Assembly (NCBI GenBank): GCA_004011035.1
Contig: CP025734.1
Coordinates: 1,448,001 to 1,512,000 of the forward strand
DNA length: 64,000 nt
Origin: Bdellovibrio sp. qaytius
GTDB taxonomy: Bacteria > Bdellovibrionota > Bdellovibrionia > Bdellovibrionales > Bdellovibrionaceae
Direction of reading: 5' to 3'
This document shows positions 49,434 through 60,119 of this stretch, piece by piece; positions within the stretch are counted from its first letter, which is position 1; every line of letters starts with the position of its first letter. The translations under genes and the position numbers were made by a program. Below the pieces are notes generated by a model. That model saw only the letters and a program-made list of their open reading frames with translations, ran no database searches and was not told where the DNA came from.

Positions 49434-50384
49434 ATGAAAGTTATCGAACATATCGATCGTGCTGCAGGTAAATCACCTCTGTTTAGCTATGAAATTGTGC
49501 CCCCATCACGCGGAAGCTCTGCCAAAGACATCGTTGATGTCGTTGAAAAACTAGCTGTCTTGCAGCCGCCATGGATTGATGTGACTTCACATTCGTCTTC
49601 AGCTTTTTATCAAGAAAAACAAGATGGCACGATTCAAAAGCGCACTTTGCGTAAACGCCCCGGCATGCTGGGTATTTGTGGAATTATTCAAAATCGTTTT
49701 AAAATTGATACAGTAGCTCACATGTTGTGTTTAGGTTTTTCTAAAGAAGAAACTGAAGATGCTTTAATTGAGTTAAACTTCTTAGGTGTAGAAAATATTT
49801 TAGCCTTACGTGGTGATGCACCTAACTTTTCAAAACCAATTCGTGCGGATCGCACCATGAATATTCTAGCTTCAGATTTGGTCAATCAAGTGCGTGAATT
49901 ACGCAATGGTCAGTTCTTAGATGATTTAGATAATTCGTCAGCTTTAAATTTTTGTGTAGGTGTGGCTGGGTATCCTGAAAAACATTTCGAAGCTCCAAGT
50001 TTAAAATTAGATATTCAAAATCTAAAGAAAAAAGTCGATGCGGGTGCTGATTACGTTGTAACGCAAATGTTTTTTGATAATAAAAAATATTTTGAATTCG
50101 TAGGTCAGTGCCGTGATGAGGGCATTACAGTGCCAATCATTCCGGGCCTTAAGATGTTAAAATCTGAAAAGCAATTACGCTCGATTCCTAAAAATTTCTA
50201 TATTGATATTCCAGATGAACTTGTTGATCAGGTGACCACGCATCCCAAACAGGCTGCGGAACATGGAAAAAACTGGATGAAAAAACAAGTGCAAGGCCTT
50301 TTAGATGCAAATGTGCCGTATGTGCATTTTTACGTTTTAAATAATGTCGACGCCGTTACTGAAGTTGTAAAAAGCTTTCGCTAG
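49434..50384 (+). CDS. metF: Methylenetetrahydrofolate reductase
   Basis: This 316-aa FAD-dependent enzyme reduces 5,10-methylenetetrahydrofolate to 5-methyltetrahydrofolate, the methyl donor for methionine synthase. The TIM-barrel start FSYEIVPPSRGSSAKD contains the catalytic Glu. LGVENILALRGDAP (about residue 118-131), FCVGVAGYPEKHFEAPS and GADYVVTQMFFDNKKYF with the FAD/substrate residues follow. AAGGA lies 12 nt before the ATG. metH starts 9 nt after its stop, so the two steps of methyl transfer are made from one transcript, probably from the promoter at 49349-49377. Confidence 0.95.
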   Translation: MKVIEHIDRAAGKSPLFSYEIVPPSRGSSAKDIVDVVEKLAVLQPPWIDVTSHSSSAFYQEKQDGTIQKRTLRKRPGMLGICGIIQNRFKIDTVAHMLCLGFSKEETEDALIELNFLGVENILALRGDAPNFSKPIRADRTMNILASDLVNQVRELRNGQFLDDLDNSSALNFCVGVAGYPEKHFEAPSLKLDIQNLKKKVDAGADYVVTQMFFDNKKYFEFVGQCRDEGITVPIIPGLKMLKSEKQLRSIPKNFYIDIPDELVDQVTTHPKQAAEHGKNWMKKQVQGLLDANVPYVHFYVLNNVDAVTEVVKSFR

Positions 50385-50393
50385 GGAAATACC

Positions 50394-53300
50394 TTGAATA
50401 CATTAAAAGAATTAAAAGAGATTTTTAGCTCGCGCGTAGCGTTTATCGATGGGGCAATGGGCACAATGATTCAGTTAGAAAAATTAACTGAAGAAGATTT
50501 TCGCGGTCAGCTTTTCAAAACACATGATAAAGATTTAAAAGGTAATAACGATTTACTTGTTTTAACCAAGCCTGAAGTCATCTACAAAATCCACAAACAG
50601 TATTTAGATGCAGGTGCAGACATTATTGAAACTAACACTTTTAATTCAACAAGTGTTGCGCAAGAAGATTACGGCTTAAGTCACATCGCTTTTGAATTAA
50701 ATAAAAAAGCTGCTGAAGTGGCAAAACAAGCTTGTCAGGATTTATTTAAAGAAACAGGACGCAAGGGTTATGTAGCGGGAACTTTAGGTCCCACCAATAA
50801 GACAGCGTCATTAAGCCCTGACGTAAATAATCCAGCATTTCGTGCTATTCATTTTGATGAGCTTGTTGCTACGTACAAAGAACAAATCGAAGGCTTAATG
50901 GCCGGTGGTTGTGACATTATTTTAGTTGAAACTATTTTCGACACGTTGAATGCAAAAGCCGCGCTCTATGCGTTTGCTGATGTGAATGAAAAACACAATG
51001 GATCAATTCCGTTAATGATTTCAGTAACTATCACAGATTTAAGTGGTCGTACGTTATCAGGTCAAACTGTTGAAGCTTTCTGGAACAGTATTTCGCATTC
51101 TAAACCTTTGAGCGTTGGTATTAACTGCGCCCTGGGTGCAAGAGAGATGCGTCCCTACATTAAAGAATTATCACGAGTAGCCGATTGTTATATTTCTTGT
51201 TACCCCAATGCGGGGCTTCCTAATCCGTTGTCTCCAACGGGATATGATGAAACGCCTGAGTCGTTGGCGTTTGATTTAGGTCAAATGATCGATGATGGCG
51301 CAGTTAATATTATTGGTGGTTGTTGCGGAACAACGCCAAAGCATATTGCAGCTCTTGTAGCTAACCACAAAGTGCGCAAGGGTCGTAATGAAACTGAATG
51401 GGCAAAAATTAATAAAGATTGTTTAAATTTATCAGGCTTAGAGCCTTTCAGACATGGTGCGAATTTCACAATGATCGGCGAACGCACAAACGTTACGGGT
51501 TCGAAAAAGTTTTCAAACTTAATTAAAGATAAAAAATATGAAGAAGCTTTAACTGTTGCCAAACAGCAAGTTGAAAACGGCGCAAACATCATCGATATCA
51601 ATTTCGATGAAGGATTACTTGATTCAAAAAACGTAATGATTCATTTTTTGAATTTACTAGCCGCAGAGCCAGACATTGCCAAAGTTCCTATTATGGTGGA
51701 TTCATCAAAATGGGATGTTATCCACGCGGGTCTTAAATGTATTCAGGGTAAAGCCGTTGTGAATTCGATCTCTCTTAAAGAGGGCGAAGAAGTTTTCTTA
51801 CAGCAAGCTCGCGAGGTGCAAAAATTAGGGGCTGCAGTTATTGTTATGGCCTTTGATGAAAATGGCCAAGCTGTAACTTGTGCAGAAAAAGTACGTATTT
51901 CTAAACGGGCCTATACTTTGTTAGTTGATAAATTAGGTTTTAATCCAAGCGATATTATTTTTGATACGAACATTTTAACCGTAGCTACGGGCTTAGATGA
52001 GCACAATAATTACGGCGTCGAATTTATTAATGCGGTTCGTGAAGTTAAACAACAATGCCCCGGTGTTTGGACAAGTGGTGGCGTATCGAATTTAAGTTTC
52101 GCTTTTCGCGGTCAGGATTATATTCGTGAATCGATGCATTCGGTTTTCTTGTATCATGCTATTCAAAATGGCTTAGATATGGGTATCGTTAATGCAGGTA
52201 TGATTTCAGTGTATGATGATATCAAGCCAGAATTAAGAAATTTATTAGAAGATGTTATTTTAAACCGTATCGATGACGGCACTGAAAAGTTATTAGATTA
52301 TTCAAAAACGATTTCAACCAAGTCATCAAATAAAACAGATGATGCTTCAAAGAACGAATGGCGTAATCTTGGCTTAGAAGAGCGTTTAAAGCACTCGCTT
52401 GTTCATGGTATAGATACTTTTATTAATGAAGACACAGCCGAAGCCTTAAAATTATTAGGTCGTCCGATACACGTGATCGAAGGCCCGTTAATGACGGGTA
52501 TGAAAGTGGTTGGAGATTTATTCGGTGTCGGTAAAATGTTTTTACCTCAGGTTGTTAAATCTGCGCGAGTTATGAAAAAAGCCGTAGCCTATTTAGAGCC
52601 TTTTTTACTTGAAGAAAAACTTAAAAATAAAGATGCCACTGCCGGAAATAAAAAAATCGTTTTAATGGCTACTGTAAAAGGTGACGTTCATGATATCGGT
52701 AAAAATATTGTCGGCGTTGTCTTAGCCTGTAACGGTTATGAAGTGATTGATTTAGGGATTATGGTTCCGTTTCATAAAATTATTGAAGCGATTAAAATCC
52801 ATAAGCCCGACGTGATTGGTTTCAGTGGCTTAATTACACCATCACTTGATGAAATGAATTTTAATTTAACTGAAATGAGAAAACAGGATATTCATCTTCC
52901 CGTTTTAATCGGTGGAGCAACAACTTCACGTGTTCACACAGCGGTTAAATTGGACCCTATGTATCTGGGGCCTGTTGTTCACGTGTCAGATGCTTCTCGA
53001 ACGACAGAGGTTTTAAACAAGCTTTTATCAGAAGATAATAAAGTTAAAAATATTGCTGCGATCAAAGCAGAATCTCAAGTTGTGCGTCAAAGCTTCTTAG
53101 ATTCATACGATGAAAAAGACACGATCGCTGTTGAGGTGGCGAGAGCTAAAAAGTTTAAAGTAGATTGGGCTCAGGCGGATCTTCCTACTCCGAAAACAAC
53201 AGGTGTTCTTGAACATCATGTTGAGCTTTCAGAGCTTGCTGAATACATCGATTGGTCTCCATTTTTCTGGACTTGGGAATTAAAAGGCACATACCCGAAT

Positions 53301-54026
53301 ATTTTAAAGTCTGAAAAATACGGTATTGAAGCCACTAAGCTTTTTGATGATGCACAAAAGATGTTAAATGACTGGATTAAAAATAAAAAGATTCAACCTA
53401 AGATCGTCACTGGTTTGTATGAAGCATTAGCTACAGATGAAGAAGTTTCAGTTTTTGCAGCGGATAGTCAGCCGACATTATCTAAGCCTGTTTTAGATAA
53501 GTTTCATTTTGAGCGTCAGCAAAAAGTTAAAACTGTGAATAGTAATATTCATTACTCTTTAGCTGATTTTATTTTAGATCGGAAATACGCTGAGACTTCA
53601 AAAACGACTAAAAAAGATTACTTAGGATTTTTTGCGGTGACGGCCTCGAATAAGGTTGAAGCGATCGCCAATAAATTTGAAGCAGAACATGATGACTATC
53701 ATTCGATCTTAGCTAAAGCGATCGGTGATCGTATTGCCGAAGCCTGTGCTGAGTGGGCGCATAAAAAAATGCGTGATAACTTTGGTTTCGGTTTAACTGA
53801 AGATCTAACCCGTGAAGAAATCATTAAAGAAAAATACCGCGGTATTCGCCCAGCACCAGGGTATCCATCTTGCCCAAATCACTCGCAAAAGGCTAAGTTT
53901 TGGAAACTTTTAGATGTTGAAAATCGCACCCAAATCCAGTTAACTGAGACCTATGCTATGAACCCAGGTTCAAGCGTATGTGGCTATTACTTGATGGGAA
54001 ATTATGCGAAATACTTCGCTATTTAA
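50394..54026 (+). CDS. metH: Cobalamin-dependent methionine synthase
   Basis: This enzyme transfers the methyl group of methyltetrahydrofolate through B12 to homocysteine. The full-length, 1210-aa modular protein has all four modules. The homocysteine module carries Zn-binding Cys in GINCALG (about 241) and GGCCGTT (about 308). The pterin module starts at [16 protein letters not shown] (about 360). The B12 module has DVHDIGKNI with the cobalt-ligand His (about 763). The SAM-reactivation module has [10 protein letters not shown] (about 1152). The start is TTG at 50394, with GGGA 6 nt upstream and no suitable ATG. No cobalamin riboswitch is seen in the operon leader. Its 3' end overlaps the next gene by 23 nt. 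Confidence 0.97.
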   Translation: MNTLKELKEIFSSRVAFIDGAMGTMIQLEKLTEEDFRGQLFKTHDKDLKGNNDLLVLTKPEVIYKIHKQYLDAGADIIETNTFNSTSVAQEDYGLSHIAFELNKKAAEVAKQACQDLFKETGRKGYVAGTLGPTNKTASLSPDVNNPAFRAIHFDELVATYKEQIEGLMAGGCDIILVETIFDTLNAKAALYAFADVNEKHNGSIPLMISVTITDLSGRTLSGQTVEAFWNSISHSKPLSVGINCALGAREMRPYIKELSRVADCYISCYPNAGLPNPLSPTGYDETPESLAFDLGQMIDDGAVNIIGGCCGTTPKHIAALVANHKVRKGRNETEWAKINKDCLNLSGLEPFRHGANFTMIGERTNVTGSKKFSNLIKDKKYEEALTVAKQQVENGANIIDINFDEGLLDSKNVMIHFLNLLAAEPDIAKVPIMVDSSKWDVIHAGLKCIQGKAVVNSISLKEGEEVFLQQAREVQKLGAAVIVMAFDENGQAVTCAEKVRISKRAYTLLVDKLGFNPSDIIFDTNILTVATGLDEHNNYGVEFINAVREVKQQCPGVWTSGGVSNLSFAFRGQDYIRESMHSVFLYHAIQNGLDMGIVNAGMISVYDDIKPELRNLLEDVILNRIDDGTEKLLDYSKTISTKSSNKTDDASKNEWRNLGLEERLKHSLVHGIDTFINEDTAEALKLLGRPIHVIEGPLMTGMKVVGDLFGVGKMFLPQVVKSARVMKKAVAYLEPFLLEEKLKNKDATAGNKKIVLMATVKGDVHDIGKNIVGVVLACNGYEVIDLGIMVPFHKIIEAIKIHKPDVIGFSGLITPSLDEMNFNLTEMRKQDIHLPVLIGGATTSRVHTAVKLDPMYLGPVVHVSDASRTTEVLNKLLSEDNKVKNIAAIKAESQVVRQSFLDSYDEKDTIAVEVARAKKFKVDWAQADLPTPKTTGVLEHHVELSELAEYIDWSPFFWTWELKGTYPNILKSEKYGIEATKLFDDAQKMLNDWIKNKKIQPKIVTGLYEALATDEEVSVFAADSQPTLSKPVLDKFHFERQQKVKTVNSNIHYSLADFILDRKYAETSKTTKKDYLGFFAVTASNKVEAIANKFEAEHDDYHSILAKAIGDRIAEACAEWAHKKMRDNFGFGLTEDLTREEIIKEKYRGIRPAPGYPSCPNHSQKAKFWKLLDVENRTQIQLTETYAMNPGSSVCGYYLMGNYAKYFAI

Positions 54027-55275
54027 TAACAAACTAGAACTGGCTCTGTTGGTTGTGGGAATACTTTTGAGTTGTTTAATGTTTAAAACATTAATGATTC
54101 ACAGTGATAACTTACAACTGATGGATAAAGTGATGCAGATCAAAACCACGGGCACGTGGGTGCATCATGGTAATGCCGCAACTAAAATGGGCGCGCTGCC
54201 TGGAAGTTTTTCGACTTTTGTAACAGCTGTACCGATGATGCTTTGGTTTTCTCCTTATGCGGCCTGTGCCGTTATTTTACTTTGTCATTTAATCGGTTAT
54301 TTTTTTCTTAGATACATCGGTTACAAAATTGATCCGCAATTTAACCCAATGCTTTTGGTGATTTTATTTTGGCTTAACCCTTGGCGGGTCGAGCAGTCTG
54401 AACTTTATAATCCAGGTTATTTATTTTTATTCTCTGGGCTTCATCTGTATAGCCTTTATCTAATGCGCGAAGAGAAATCATTCTGGGGCAGCTTTTGGCT
54501 TGCGATCTGTTTAGGTTTTTGTTTTCAAGTGCATTTTTCGGTTTTGATTTTAGGGATTAGTTTTGCTTATCTATTTTTTACGAAAAAGATAAAAGTAAAC
54601 TATGCAGGCTTAGCGGCTGGTTTAGTGATCGTTGCGGCCTCGTTAGTGCCTTGGTTGCTGCAAACGCTCGAACAGCAGCAAACAGCATTAAAGCCAGCTT
54701 CTGATACATTCTTGGGTAAGAACTTTATCTTGGTTTATCCAGTTGTAAAAGCTTTGGTTTACTTCTTTAGAATGGGATCAGTTTATTTCGGGCGCCATAT
54801 CTTTTCAGAAATTAATTTTGATTGGATTACGTTTGAATGGCTTAAAACAAGCCTCGGAGTTTTGTTTCACGGTCTTAAATGGATTTTAGCCCTTGTTTCG
54901 TTAATTTTATCATTTCGATTTTTTTACAGTCACTTTCGGGGTTATAAAAAAGAATTTAATGAAAGATCATTTATCGATCATTATATGATTTCTTTATTTG
55001 TGGGTGTGTTTGGGGCGGCCAGCTTATCGCCGGTTGAATTTAACCACTGGCATTTTGTTTTATGTTTGCCCGCGATTGTGTTTTACATCTGTTTAAAACC
55101 AGAAGGTTATTTTATTAAAGTTTGGGATAAGCACAGAAATCAGCTTTTAGCAGCGATAGCCGTCGTGTTTATTCTTTGGAATATTTTTGCAAGTTTTGGC
55201 AGTCGTTCACATTCGTATGAAAACGATTATGAACTTGGCTTTAAGAAGCACTATAACTTGGCTTTATCTGAGTAG
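54004..55275 (+). CDS. Polytopic membrane protein, GT-C-like
   Basis: This is a 423-aa inner-membrane protein with about 10 helices. The first periplasmic loop (residues about 30-75, [16 protein letters not shown] and [14 protein letters not shown]) and the layout recall GT-C glycosyltransferases of the PMT/ArnT type, which use polyprenyl-phosphate sugars. The usual acidic pair is not clear, so this is tentative. The ATG lies inside metH, with GGGA just upstream, so it is translated through coupling to metH. The 3' end overlaps the convergent membrane gene by 35 nt. Confidence 0.55.
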   Translation: MRNTSLFNNKLELALLVVGILLSCLMFKTLMIHSDNLQLMDKVMQIKTTGTWVHHGNAATKMGALPGSFSTFVTAVPMMLWFSPYAACAVILLCHLIGYFFLRYIGYKIDPQFNPMLLVILFWLNPWRVEQSELYNPGYLFLFSGLHLYSLYLMREEKSFWGSFWLAICLGFCFQVHFSVLILGISFAYLFFTKKIKVNYAGLAAGLVIVAASLVPWLLQTLEQQQTALKPASDTFLGKNFILVYPVVKALVYFFRMGSVYFGRHIFSEINFDWITFEWLKTSLGVLFHGLKWILALVSLILSFRFFYSHFRGYKKEFNERSFIDHYMISLFVGVFGAASLSPVEFNHWHFVLCLPAIVFYICLKPEGYFIKVWDKHRNQLLAAIAVVFILWNIFASFGSRSHSYENDYELGFKKHYNLALSE

Positions 55276-55717
55276 CTGTCGTTAAAACTATTAAAGACCC
55301 GACAACCCATAAAGAAAACTCTAGCAAATGAATATCTGGTGCGCGCATCCAGAAAAAACCTGAAGTAACTGACAACATAATGCCAGCAAAAATATATTTA
55401 TGTGAATAAAGCCATTCTTTTTGCGTAATTTTAAGTGGCAGCCAGATCGCAAGACCGCTTGTTAGAGTTAAGAAAGCTCCGCAGGCTGCTTGGCAAAATT
55501 CATGTGAGACCTGCATAAATAAAGTTGTTAAGCCATAATGACCATTTGAAAATAAACCTAAGCCGAACTGCGGGCAGATAGCCATTACAAAAGCTGTGGC
55601 TAGCATATGAATTAACAATAGACGCGGAAGAAACGTCATAGGGTTAACTTCAGGAAATATATCCTGTTTAATATTTTGGAGAATTTTGTTTTTAGTTTTT
55701 AGATCAAAATTTTCCAT
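55241..55717 (-). CDS. Membrane protein, putative anti-sigma factor
   Basis: This 158-aa protein has a short cytoplasmic N-terminus (LKTKNKILQNIKQDIFPEV) and about four membrane helices. Its gene lies 1 nt after an ECF sigma-factor gene on the same strand, the usual place for an anti-sigma factor. NrsF-type anti-sigma factors are multi-spanning too, but I cannot see a diagnostic motif. A periplasm- or membrane-facing SHEFCQAAC segment has His and two Cys that could sense metal or redox state. The 3' end overlaps the convergent GT-C-like gene by 35 nt. Confidence 0.55.
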   Translation of the reverse strand: MENFDLKTKNKILQNIKQDIFPEVNPMTFLPRLLLIHMLATAFVMAICPQFGLGLFSNGHYGLTTLFMQVSHEFCQAACGAFLTLTSGLAIWLPLKITQKEWLYSHKYIFAGIMLSVTSGFFWMRAPDIHLLEFSLWVVGSLIVLTTATQIKPSYSAS

Positions 55718-55718
55718 A

Positions 55719-56237
55719 TTAACCTTTCAGCTTTTTAATCGCGCGTGAAATTATTTTTCGAACGTTGGCCTGTGTTAGGCCCAGACTTTCAGATATTTCG
55801 TGAAAGTCTTTTTCAGCAAAATAGCGCTGCTCTAAAGCTAACTTTTCCTTATCGTTTAAGGCCGACAAATCTAAGTCGCGCGATTCTTCACTACTAATAG
55901 GATTTGAAGTGAAGGGTTGTGACACATTTAAAAACATTCCATAATCTTTAAGATAATCGCCGTAAATAGCTGATTTCTTACGATAATCTTTAGCCTCTGA
56001 TTTGGTGATAATAAAGAGCCACGCTAATTGTGAATAATCGGGATTATATTTATCGCGCTTATTATATATCTGAGAATAAACAATCTGAACTATGTCTTCG
56101 CTGTCTTGGGGGTTGAGTCCCTTTTTGCGACAAAATCCAAACACCAGTTGTGCTGTTTCATTATAAAAGCGCTCTAAAGCCTGAGATTGCTCATGAGATG
56201 TGGTCGCTATTTTGAGGTTTAATAAATGATTTGTCAC
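55719..56237 (-). CDS. ECF-type RNA polymerase sigma factor
   Basis: This 172-aa sigma-70-family protein of the extracytoplasmic function group has region 2 at about residues 18-90 (ERFYNETAQLVFGFCRKKG, DSEDIVQIVYSQIY, AWLFIITKSEAKDYRKK) and region 4 at about 120-172 (LNDKEKLALEQRYFAEKDFHEISESLGLTQ, then VRKIISRAIKKLKG, with the helix-turn-helix). Regions 1 and 3 are lacking, as expected. It is followed by a membrane protein gene that may be its anti-sigma factor. It is divergent from a metal-related operon (56286-57589), which is its most likely target. Confidence 0.9.
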   Translation of the reverse strand: MTNHLLNLKIATTSHEQSQALERFYNETAQLVFGFCRKKGLNPQDSEDIVQIVYSQIYNKRDKYNPDYSQLAWLFIITKSEAKDYRKKSAIYGDYLKDYGMFLNVSQPFTSNPISSEESRDLDLSALNDKEKLALEQRYFAEKDFHEISESLGLTQANVRKIISRAIKKLKG

Positions 56238-56285
56238 AAACAGGTGTTCCTGAACCTAGTAGATAGTGAAAGATTAGGACGGTCA

Positions 56286-56909
56286 ATGTTTACCAAAAAT
56301 TTTCAACTTCTTATATTTGTTTTATTTTCTTCGCTGCAAGTGATGGCTCATCCGGTTATTTATAAAGGCGGAACCAATATAGAAACCGAACAGAATCCAG
56401 AACATCAGCATTTAATGTTAGCCTATACATTTCATCCAAAAACTGCAGTCGGTTTTGATTACATCAAATTTAATGAAGAAAAAACTGAATTTTACTTCGC
56501 AAAATTAAATTACCGTTTATGGAGACAAAACGAAACGGATTCACAAGCGAACGCTTATTTAAGTTTAGGTGCCGGACAAAGACGAGAAAATCAAAAATAC
56601 TCAGACTCAGAGATGGCGCAACTTGTTTTAGACTGGGAAAATCGCGATTACTATTTATCTGCTTTTAAAGAGTATATCTCGCAAAAAGAAGCAGATCCAA
56701 TATGGCACACCAGAGCGCGAGCAGGTCTTGCGCCCTTTCGCGCAGATTATAACGATGTAAACATTTGGTTTATCGCGCAGTTTGAAAAAGTAAATGGAAA
56801 TAATTGGGAAACAACTCCGCTCATGCGAACGTTTTATAAAAATATTTTATGGGAACTGGGCGCAAGCCTTAACGGAAATTATCAATTTAACTTAATGTTT
56901 CACTTATAG
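56286..56909 (+). CDS. Exported protein, probably outer membrane
   Basis: This 207-aa secreted protein has a signal peptide (MFTKNFQLLIFVLFSSLQVMA, cleaved before HPVIYKGG). The mature part is rich in alternating polar/aromatic strands (LMLAYTFHPKTAVGFDYIKF, TEFYFAKLNYRLWRQ, and NYQFNLMFHL ending in an aromatic-polar-Leu pattern) typical of outer-membrane beta-barrels. I do not recognise a named family. The open frame begins at 56226 inside the sigma-factor gene. I prefer the ATG at 56286, with AGGACGG just upstream. It is 11 nt from the MerP-like gene. Confidence 0.65.
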   Translation: MFTKNFQLLIFVLFSSLQVMAHPVIYKGGTNIETEQNPEHQHLMLAYTFHPKTAVGFDYIKFNEEKTEFYFAKLNYRLWRQNETDSQANAYLSLGAGQRRENQKYSDSEMAQLVLDWENRDYYLSAFKEYISQKEADPIWHTRARAGLAPFRADYNDVNIWFIAQFEKVNGNNWETTPLMRTFYKNILWELGASLNGNYQFNLMFHL

Positions 56910-56920
56910 AAGAGGTGTGT

Positions 56921-57196
56921 ATGAAATTATTTATAGCTACAATGTTATTAGCAGCGACAGTGTTCGCAAAACCTTTAACGGGTGAAGTGCATGTGCAAGT
57001 TAAAGGAATGGTTTGTGCGTTCTGCGCTCAAGGCTTAACGAAGTCTTTTAAGAAGTTACCTGAAGTTCAAGATGTGAATGTAAGTCTTGAAGGAAAATTC
57101 GTTCACTTAGTCTTAAAGAAAGATCAGTCTTTAGAAGACACTAAAATCTTAGACACAATTAAAGACGCTGGTTACGAAGGCGTGATAGGTCACTAA
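56921..57196 (+). CDS. Periplasmic heavy-metal-associated (MerP-like) protein
   Basis: This 91-aa exported metal-binding protein starts with a signal peptide, MKLFIATMLLAATVFA. It is followed by one HMA domain with the metal loop GMVCAFCAQGL (Cys pair C-x2-C), strands EVQDVNVSLEG and a C-terminal DAGYEGVIG, as in MerP and copper chaperones. It could hand a soft metal ion to the membrane protein encoded next. The start is ATG 56921 with GAGG 5 nt ahead. A GTG 6 nt earlier is less likely. Confidence 0.87.
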   Translation: MKLFIATMLLAATVFAKPLTGEVHVQVKGMVCAFCAQGLTKSFKKLPEVQDVNVSLEGKFVHLVLKKDQSLEDTKILDTIKDAGYEGVIGH

Positions 57197-57202
57197 ATAT
57201 TT

Positions 57203-57589
57203 ATGCAAAACTATCAACGCAGTTTTAAAGAAAGTCTCACGAGTTATTTAGGATTATTTACATCCATGAGCACTTTGCTTTGTTGTGCCTTACCAGCTCT
57301 GCTTGTGAGTTTGGGAATGGGTGCTTCAATGATTACTTTGACCAAGGTCATTCCCCAAATTACCTGGGTCGGAGAATATAAAAACTACGTTTTTAGTTTT
57401 GCTTTTTTCATGCTGACCGTAAGTTCTATTCTTACATATAGAAATCGAAATGCTCCTTGCCCAATTGATCCAAAACTTCGCGATGCTTGTTTGCGCGGAC
57501 GTAAATACTCAAAATATGTTCTAATTTTAAGCTGGATCTGTTTGAGTGTGGGTTTTTTCTTTGCATTTGTTGCGCAATTATTGACTTAA
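57203..57589 (+). CDS. MerT-like metal-transport membrane protein
   Basis: This 128-aa inner-membrane protein has three helices. The first carries STLLCCALPALLVSLGMG, matching the vicinal Cys-Cys-x-x-Pro of MerT. The loop after helix 2 holds a second Cys pair (APCPIDPKLRDACLRG). Together with the MerP-like protein this is the classical Hg(II) uptake pair, but merA and merR are not adjacent, so another thiophilic metal is possible. It is 6 nt after the HMA gene. Confidence 0.8.
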   Translation: MQNYQRSFKESLTSYLGLFTSMSTLLCCALPALLVSLGMGASMITLTKVIPQITWVGEYKNYVFSFAFFMLTVSSILTYRNRNAPCPIDPKLRDACLRGRKYSKYVLILSWICLSVGFFFAFVAQLLT

Positions 57590-57638
57590 ACCTCTGAAAT
57601 TACTACTTTTTACGTATCTATAAAAAGGAGTTATCTAC

Positions 57639-59690
57639 ATGAATTCAACTTACTTACTTTCTCCAGTTATTGCTGGGGTAGTCGGTCTTGTGATTGCCGT
57701 TATTCTGTATTTCAGAGTGAAAGCGCAACCATCAGGAAATGAAACAATGAACAGAATCGCAGGATACATTCGCGAAGGCGCAATGGCATTTCTCGTTCGC
57801 GAATACAAAGTATTAGCGGTGTACTGTGTAGTTGTTGGCGCACTTCTTTGGTACGCATTAGGCGCAATCGCAGCAACATGGTTTATTGTTGGTGCTTTAT
57901 TATCTTTATTAGCAGGTTTCGTTGGAATGAAAGCGGCAACTTACGCTAACGTTCGTACAACTCAAGCTGCAGCTTCTTCTACAAAAGGTAATGCATTACT
58001 TGTCGCTTTAGATGGCGGAGCAGTAATGGGTTTATCAGTTGCTGGTTTAGGCTTAATCGGTTTAGGTCTTGTGTATTTCTTCTATCAAGCTGATCCACAT
58101 ATCGGAACAATTCTACATGCATTCGCAGTGGGTGCTTCATCAATCGCGTTATTCGCGCGTATCGGTGGTGGTATCTATACTAAAGCGGCTGACGTAGGTG
58201 CAGATATCGCTGGTAAAGTTGTTGAAAATATTCCTGAAGATGATCCTCGTAATCCTGGTGTTATCGCTGATAACGTTGGTGATAACGTAGGTGACGTTGC
58301 CGGCATGGGCGCAGATATTTACGAATCAATGGTTGCAGCAATCGTTTCAGCAATGGCGATCGCATTAACTATCGAAGCAGTAGATCTTCCAAAAATCATG
58401 GTTGATGGTTCTGATTCACGTTTAATGTCTGTGGGTTTACCATTAGTATTATCTGCGATCGGTATGATTATTTCTATCATCGTCATTTTCTTAGCACGTG
58501 CTTTGAAAAATTCTAAACCTGCAACAGTATTACGTGCTTCTTTAATGTTACCTCCAGTTATTTTAACTGTAGTTTCATTTATCTTTATGCCGACATTAGG
58601 TGTAACTCAAAACGTAACTTGGGCATTAGCTGCTGGCGCGTTTGGTGGAGCTTTAATCGGACTTGTTACTGAGTACTACACAGCGATGAAACCAATTCGT
58701 TTAGTTGCTGAAGCAGCTTTAACAGGCGCTGGCACTGGTGTTATCCGTGGTTTAGCTGTGGGTATGGAATCAGTTGCTCTTCCAACTTTAATCGTTGTTA
58801 TCGCAGCATACATTGCTGATCAATGTTTAGGTTTATACGGTATCGCAATGGCGGCTGTTGGTATGTTAGCAGGAACTGCAGTTGTTATGACTGTAGATGC
58901 TTACGGTCCTATCGCTGATAACGCTGGTGGTATTTCTGAAATGTCAGGTCTTCCATCAAACGTTCGTGATATCACAGATGAATTAGATGCCGTTGGTAAT
59001 ACAACAGCAGCTATCGGAAAAGGTTTCGCGATTGGTTCAGCAATCCTTACAGTTGTTGCGTTATTCTCAGCTTTCAATATGGAAGTGAATCACGTACGTA
59101 TGGCTGCTGGTTTAGCTAAAATGCAATTAGACTTAACTTCTTCTGGAGTATTAATCGGTATCTTATTAGGTTCGATTCTTCCATTCTTAGTTGGTGCTAC
59201 AACAATGACAGCAGTAGGTCGCGCAGCGGGTAAAATCGTTGTTGAGATCGCTCGTCAGTTCAAAGAAATTCCAGGTTTACGTGAAGGTAAAGCTGAACCA
59301 CAACCTGCAAAAATCGTTGATATCGCAACAAGCGCAGCATTATGGGAAATGATTTTACCAGGTATGGTAGCCGTTGTTGCTCCGGTATTAGTTGGATTTA
59401 TCTTAGGCCCTCAAGCTTTAGCAGGTATGTTAGCTGGTGGTTTAGCAGTTGGTGCTTCGATGTCATTATTCATGGCGAACGCTGGTGGCGCTTGGGATAA
59501 CGCTAAGAAATTTATCGAAAAAGGCGGACTTCCAGGTCACAAAAAAGGTTCTGACGCTCACAAAGCGGCAGTTGTTGGTGACACTGTTGGTGACCCGTTC
59601 AAAGATACATCTGGTCCTGGTATCGCGATCTTAATTAAAGTTATGTCAGTTGTGTCGTTATTAATCGCGCAATTAATCGCTTTAAAATAA
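57639..59690 (+). CDS. hppA: Membrane-bound ion-translocating pyrophosphatase
   Basis: This 683-aa integral membrane enzyme hydrolyses pyrophosphate and pumps H+ or Na+ out of the cytoplasm. About 16 helices are present. The catalytic blocks are [19 protein letters not shown] (about residue 184), [20 protein letters not shown] with many metal-binding Asp (about 205) and [14 protein letters not shown] (about 647). The segment [16 protein letters not shown] (about 452) has Ala where K+-independent enzymes have Lys, so it belongs to the K+-dependent class. Na+ or H+ specificity is not decided. AAGGAG lies 8 nt before the ATG. A terminator follows at 59713. Confidence 0.95.
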   Translation: MNSTYLLSPVIAGVVGLVIAVILYFRVKAQPSGNETMNRIAGYIREGAMAFLVREYKVLAVYCVVVGALLWYALGAIAATWFIVGALLSLLAGFVGMKAATYANVRTTQAAASSTKGNALLVALDGGAVMGLSVAGLGLIGLGLVYFFYQADPHIGTILHAFAVGASSIALFARIGGGIYTKAADVGADIAGKVVENIPEDDPRNPGVIADNVGDNVGDVAGMGADIYESMVAAIVSAMAIALTIEAVDLPKIMVDGSDSRLMSVGLPLVLSAIGMIISIIVIFLARALKNSKPATVLRASLMLPPVILTVVSFIFMPTLGVTQNVTWALAAGAFGGALIGLVTEYYTAMKPIRLVAEAALTGAGTGVIRGLAVGMESVALPTLIVVIAAYIADQCLGLYGIAMAAVGMLAGTAVVMTVDAYGPIADNAGGISEMSGLPSNVRDITDELDAVGNTTAAIGKGFAIGSAILTVVALFSAFNMEVNHVRMAAGLAKMQLDLTSSGVLIGILLGSILPFLVGATTMTAVGRAAGKIVVEIARQFKEIPGLREGKAEPQPAKIVDIATSAALWEMILPGMVAVVAPVLVGFILGPQALAGMLAGGLAVGASMSLFMANAGGAWDNAKKFIEKGGLPGHKKGSDAHKAAVVGDTVGDPFKDTSGPGIAILIKVMSVVSLLIAQLIALK

Positions 59691-59712
59691 TTTCGTCTTA
59701 CAGAACAGAAAT

Positions 59713-59741
59713 AAAAAAGGGAGCTATAGGCTCCCTTTTTT
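59713..59741. terminator. Bidirectional intrinsic terminator after hppA
   Basis: AAAAAAGGGAGC (59713-59724), a 5-nt loop and GCTCCCTTTTTT (59730-59741) form a perfect 12-bp stem with a GC-rich core, an A-run before and a T-run after. It can end hppA on the plus strand and the Cys-rich gene (59763-60092) on the minus strand. It is the clearest terminator in the window. Confidence 0.92.
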
Positions 59742-59762
59742 ATTTCTTAATTTTGCTAGAGT

Positions 59763-60092
59763 TTATTCAGCGTCAACTTCATCACAGTTTAAGTTTTCAC
59801 CTGATTTTAAATTATGGTCTTTGATCAGTTCTGGTAACACATTATCTAGAGCACAGATTTGTTGACCTTCATGAAAGTCTCCATCGATATAGCAGCTTTC
59901 ATATTCTTCGCCATTATCGATCATAAACTGTTTTTGTTCTTCACACATTGAAACTTCGCATGAAGCATAAGCGTCTTTAATTAATTTTTGGCAGATGGCC
60001 ACACGGCTGTCTGAAGCCTGGCTTTGAAGGCCAGCTGCAAAAGTGTGTGAACTGAATAGGGCTACTGTTAGTAATAATGTGATTTTTTTCAT
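59763..60092 (-). CDS. Small Cys-rich secreted protein
   Basis: This 109-aa protein of unknown function has a signal peptide (MKKITLLLTVALFSSHTFA). The mature chain of about 90 residues has six Cys (in VAICQ, ASCEV, SMCEE, YESCY, QQICA and NLNCD), which could form three disulfides in the periplasm or outside the cell. It is acidic overall. The open frame begins at 60110, but ATG 60092 begins the signal peptide. It ends before a shared bidirectional terminator. A 34-bp imperfect palindrome lies between it and the upstream ppiC gene. Confidence 0.7.
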   Translation of the reverse strand: MKKITLLLTVALFSSHTFAAGLQSQASDSRVAICQKLIKDAYASCEVSMCEEQKQFMIDNGEEYESCYIDGDFHEGQQICALDNVLPELIKDHNLKSGENLNCDEVDAE

Positions 60093-60119
60093 AAAGACGT
60101 TATACAACATCAGTTTTTG

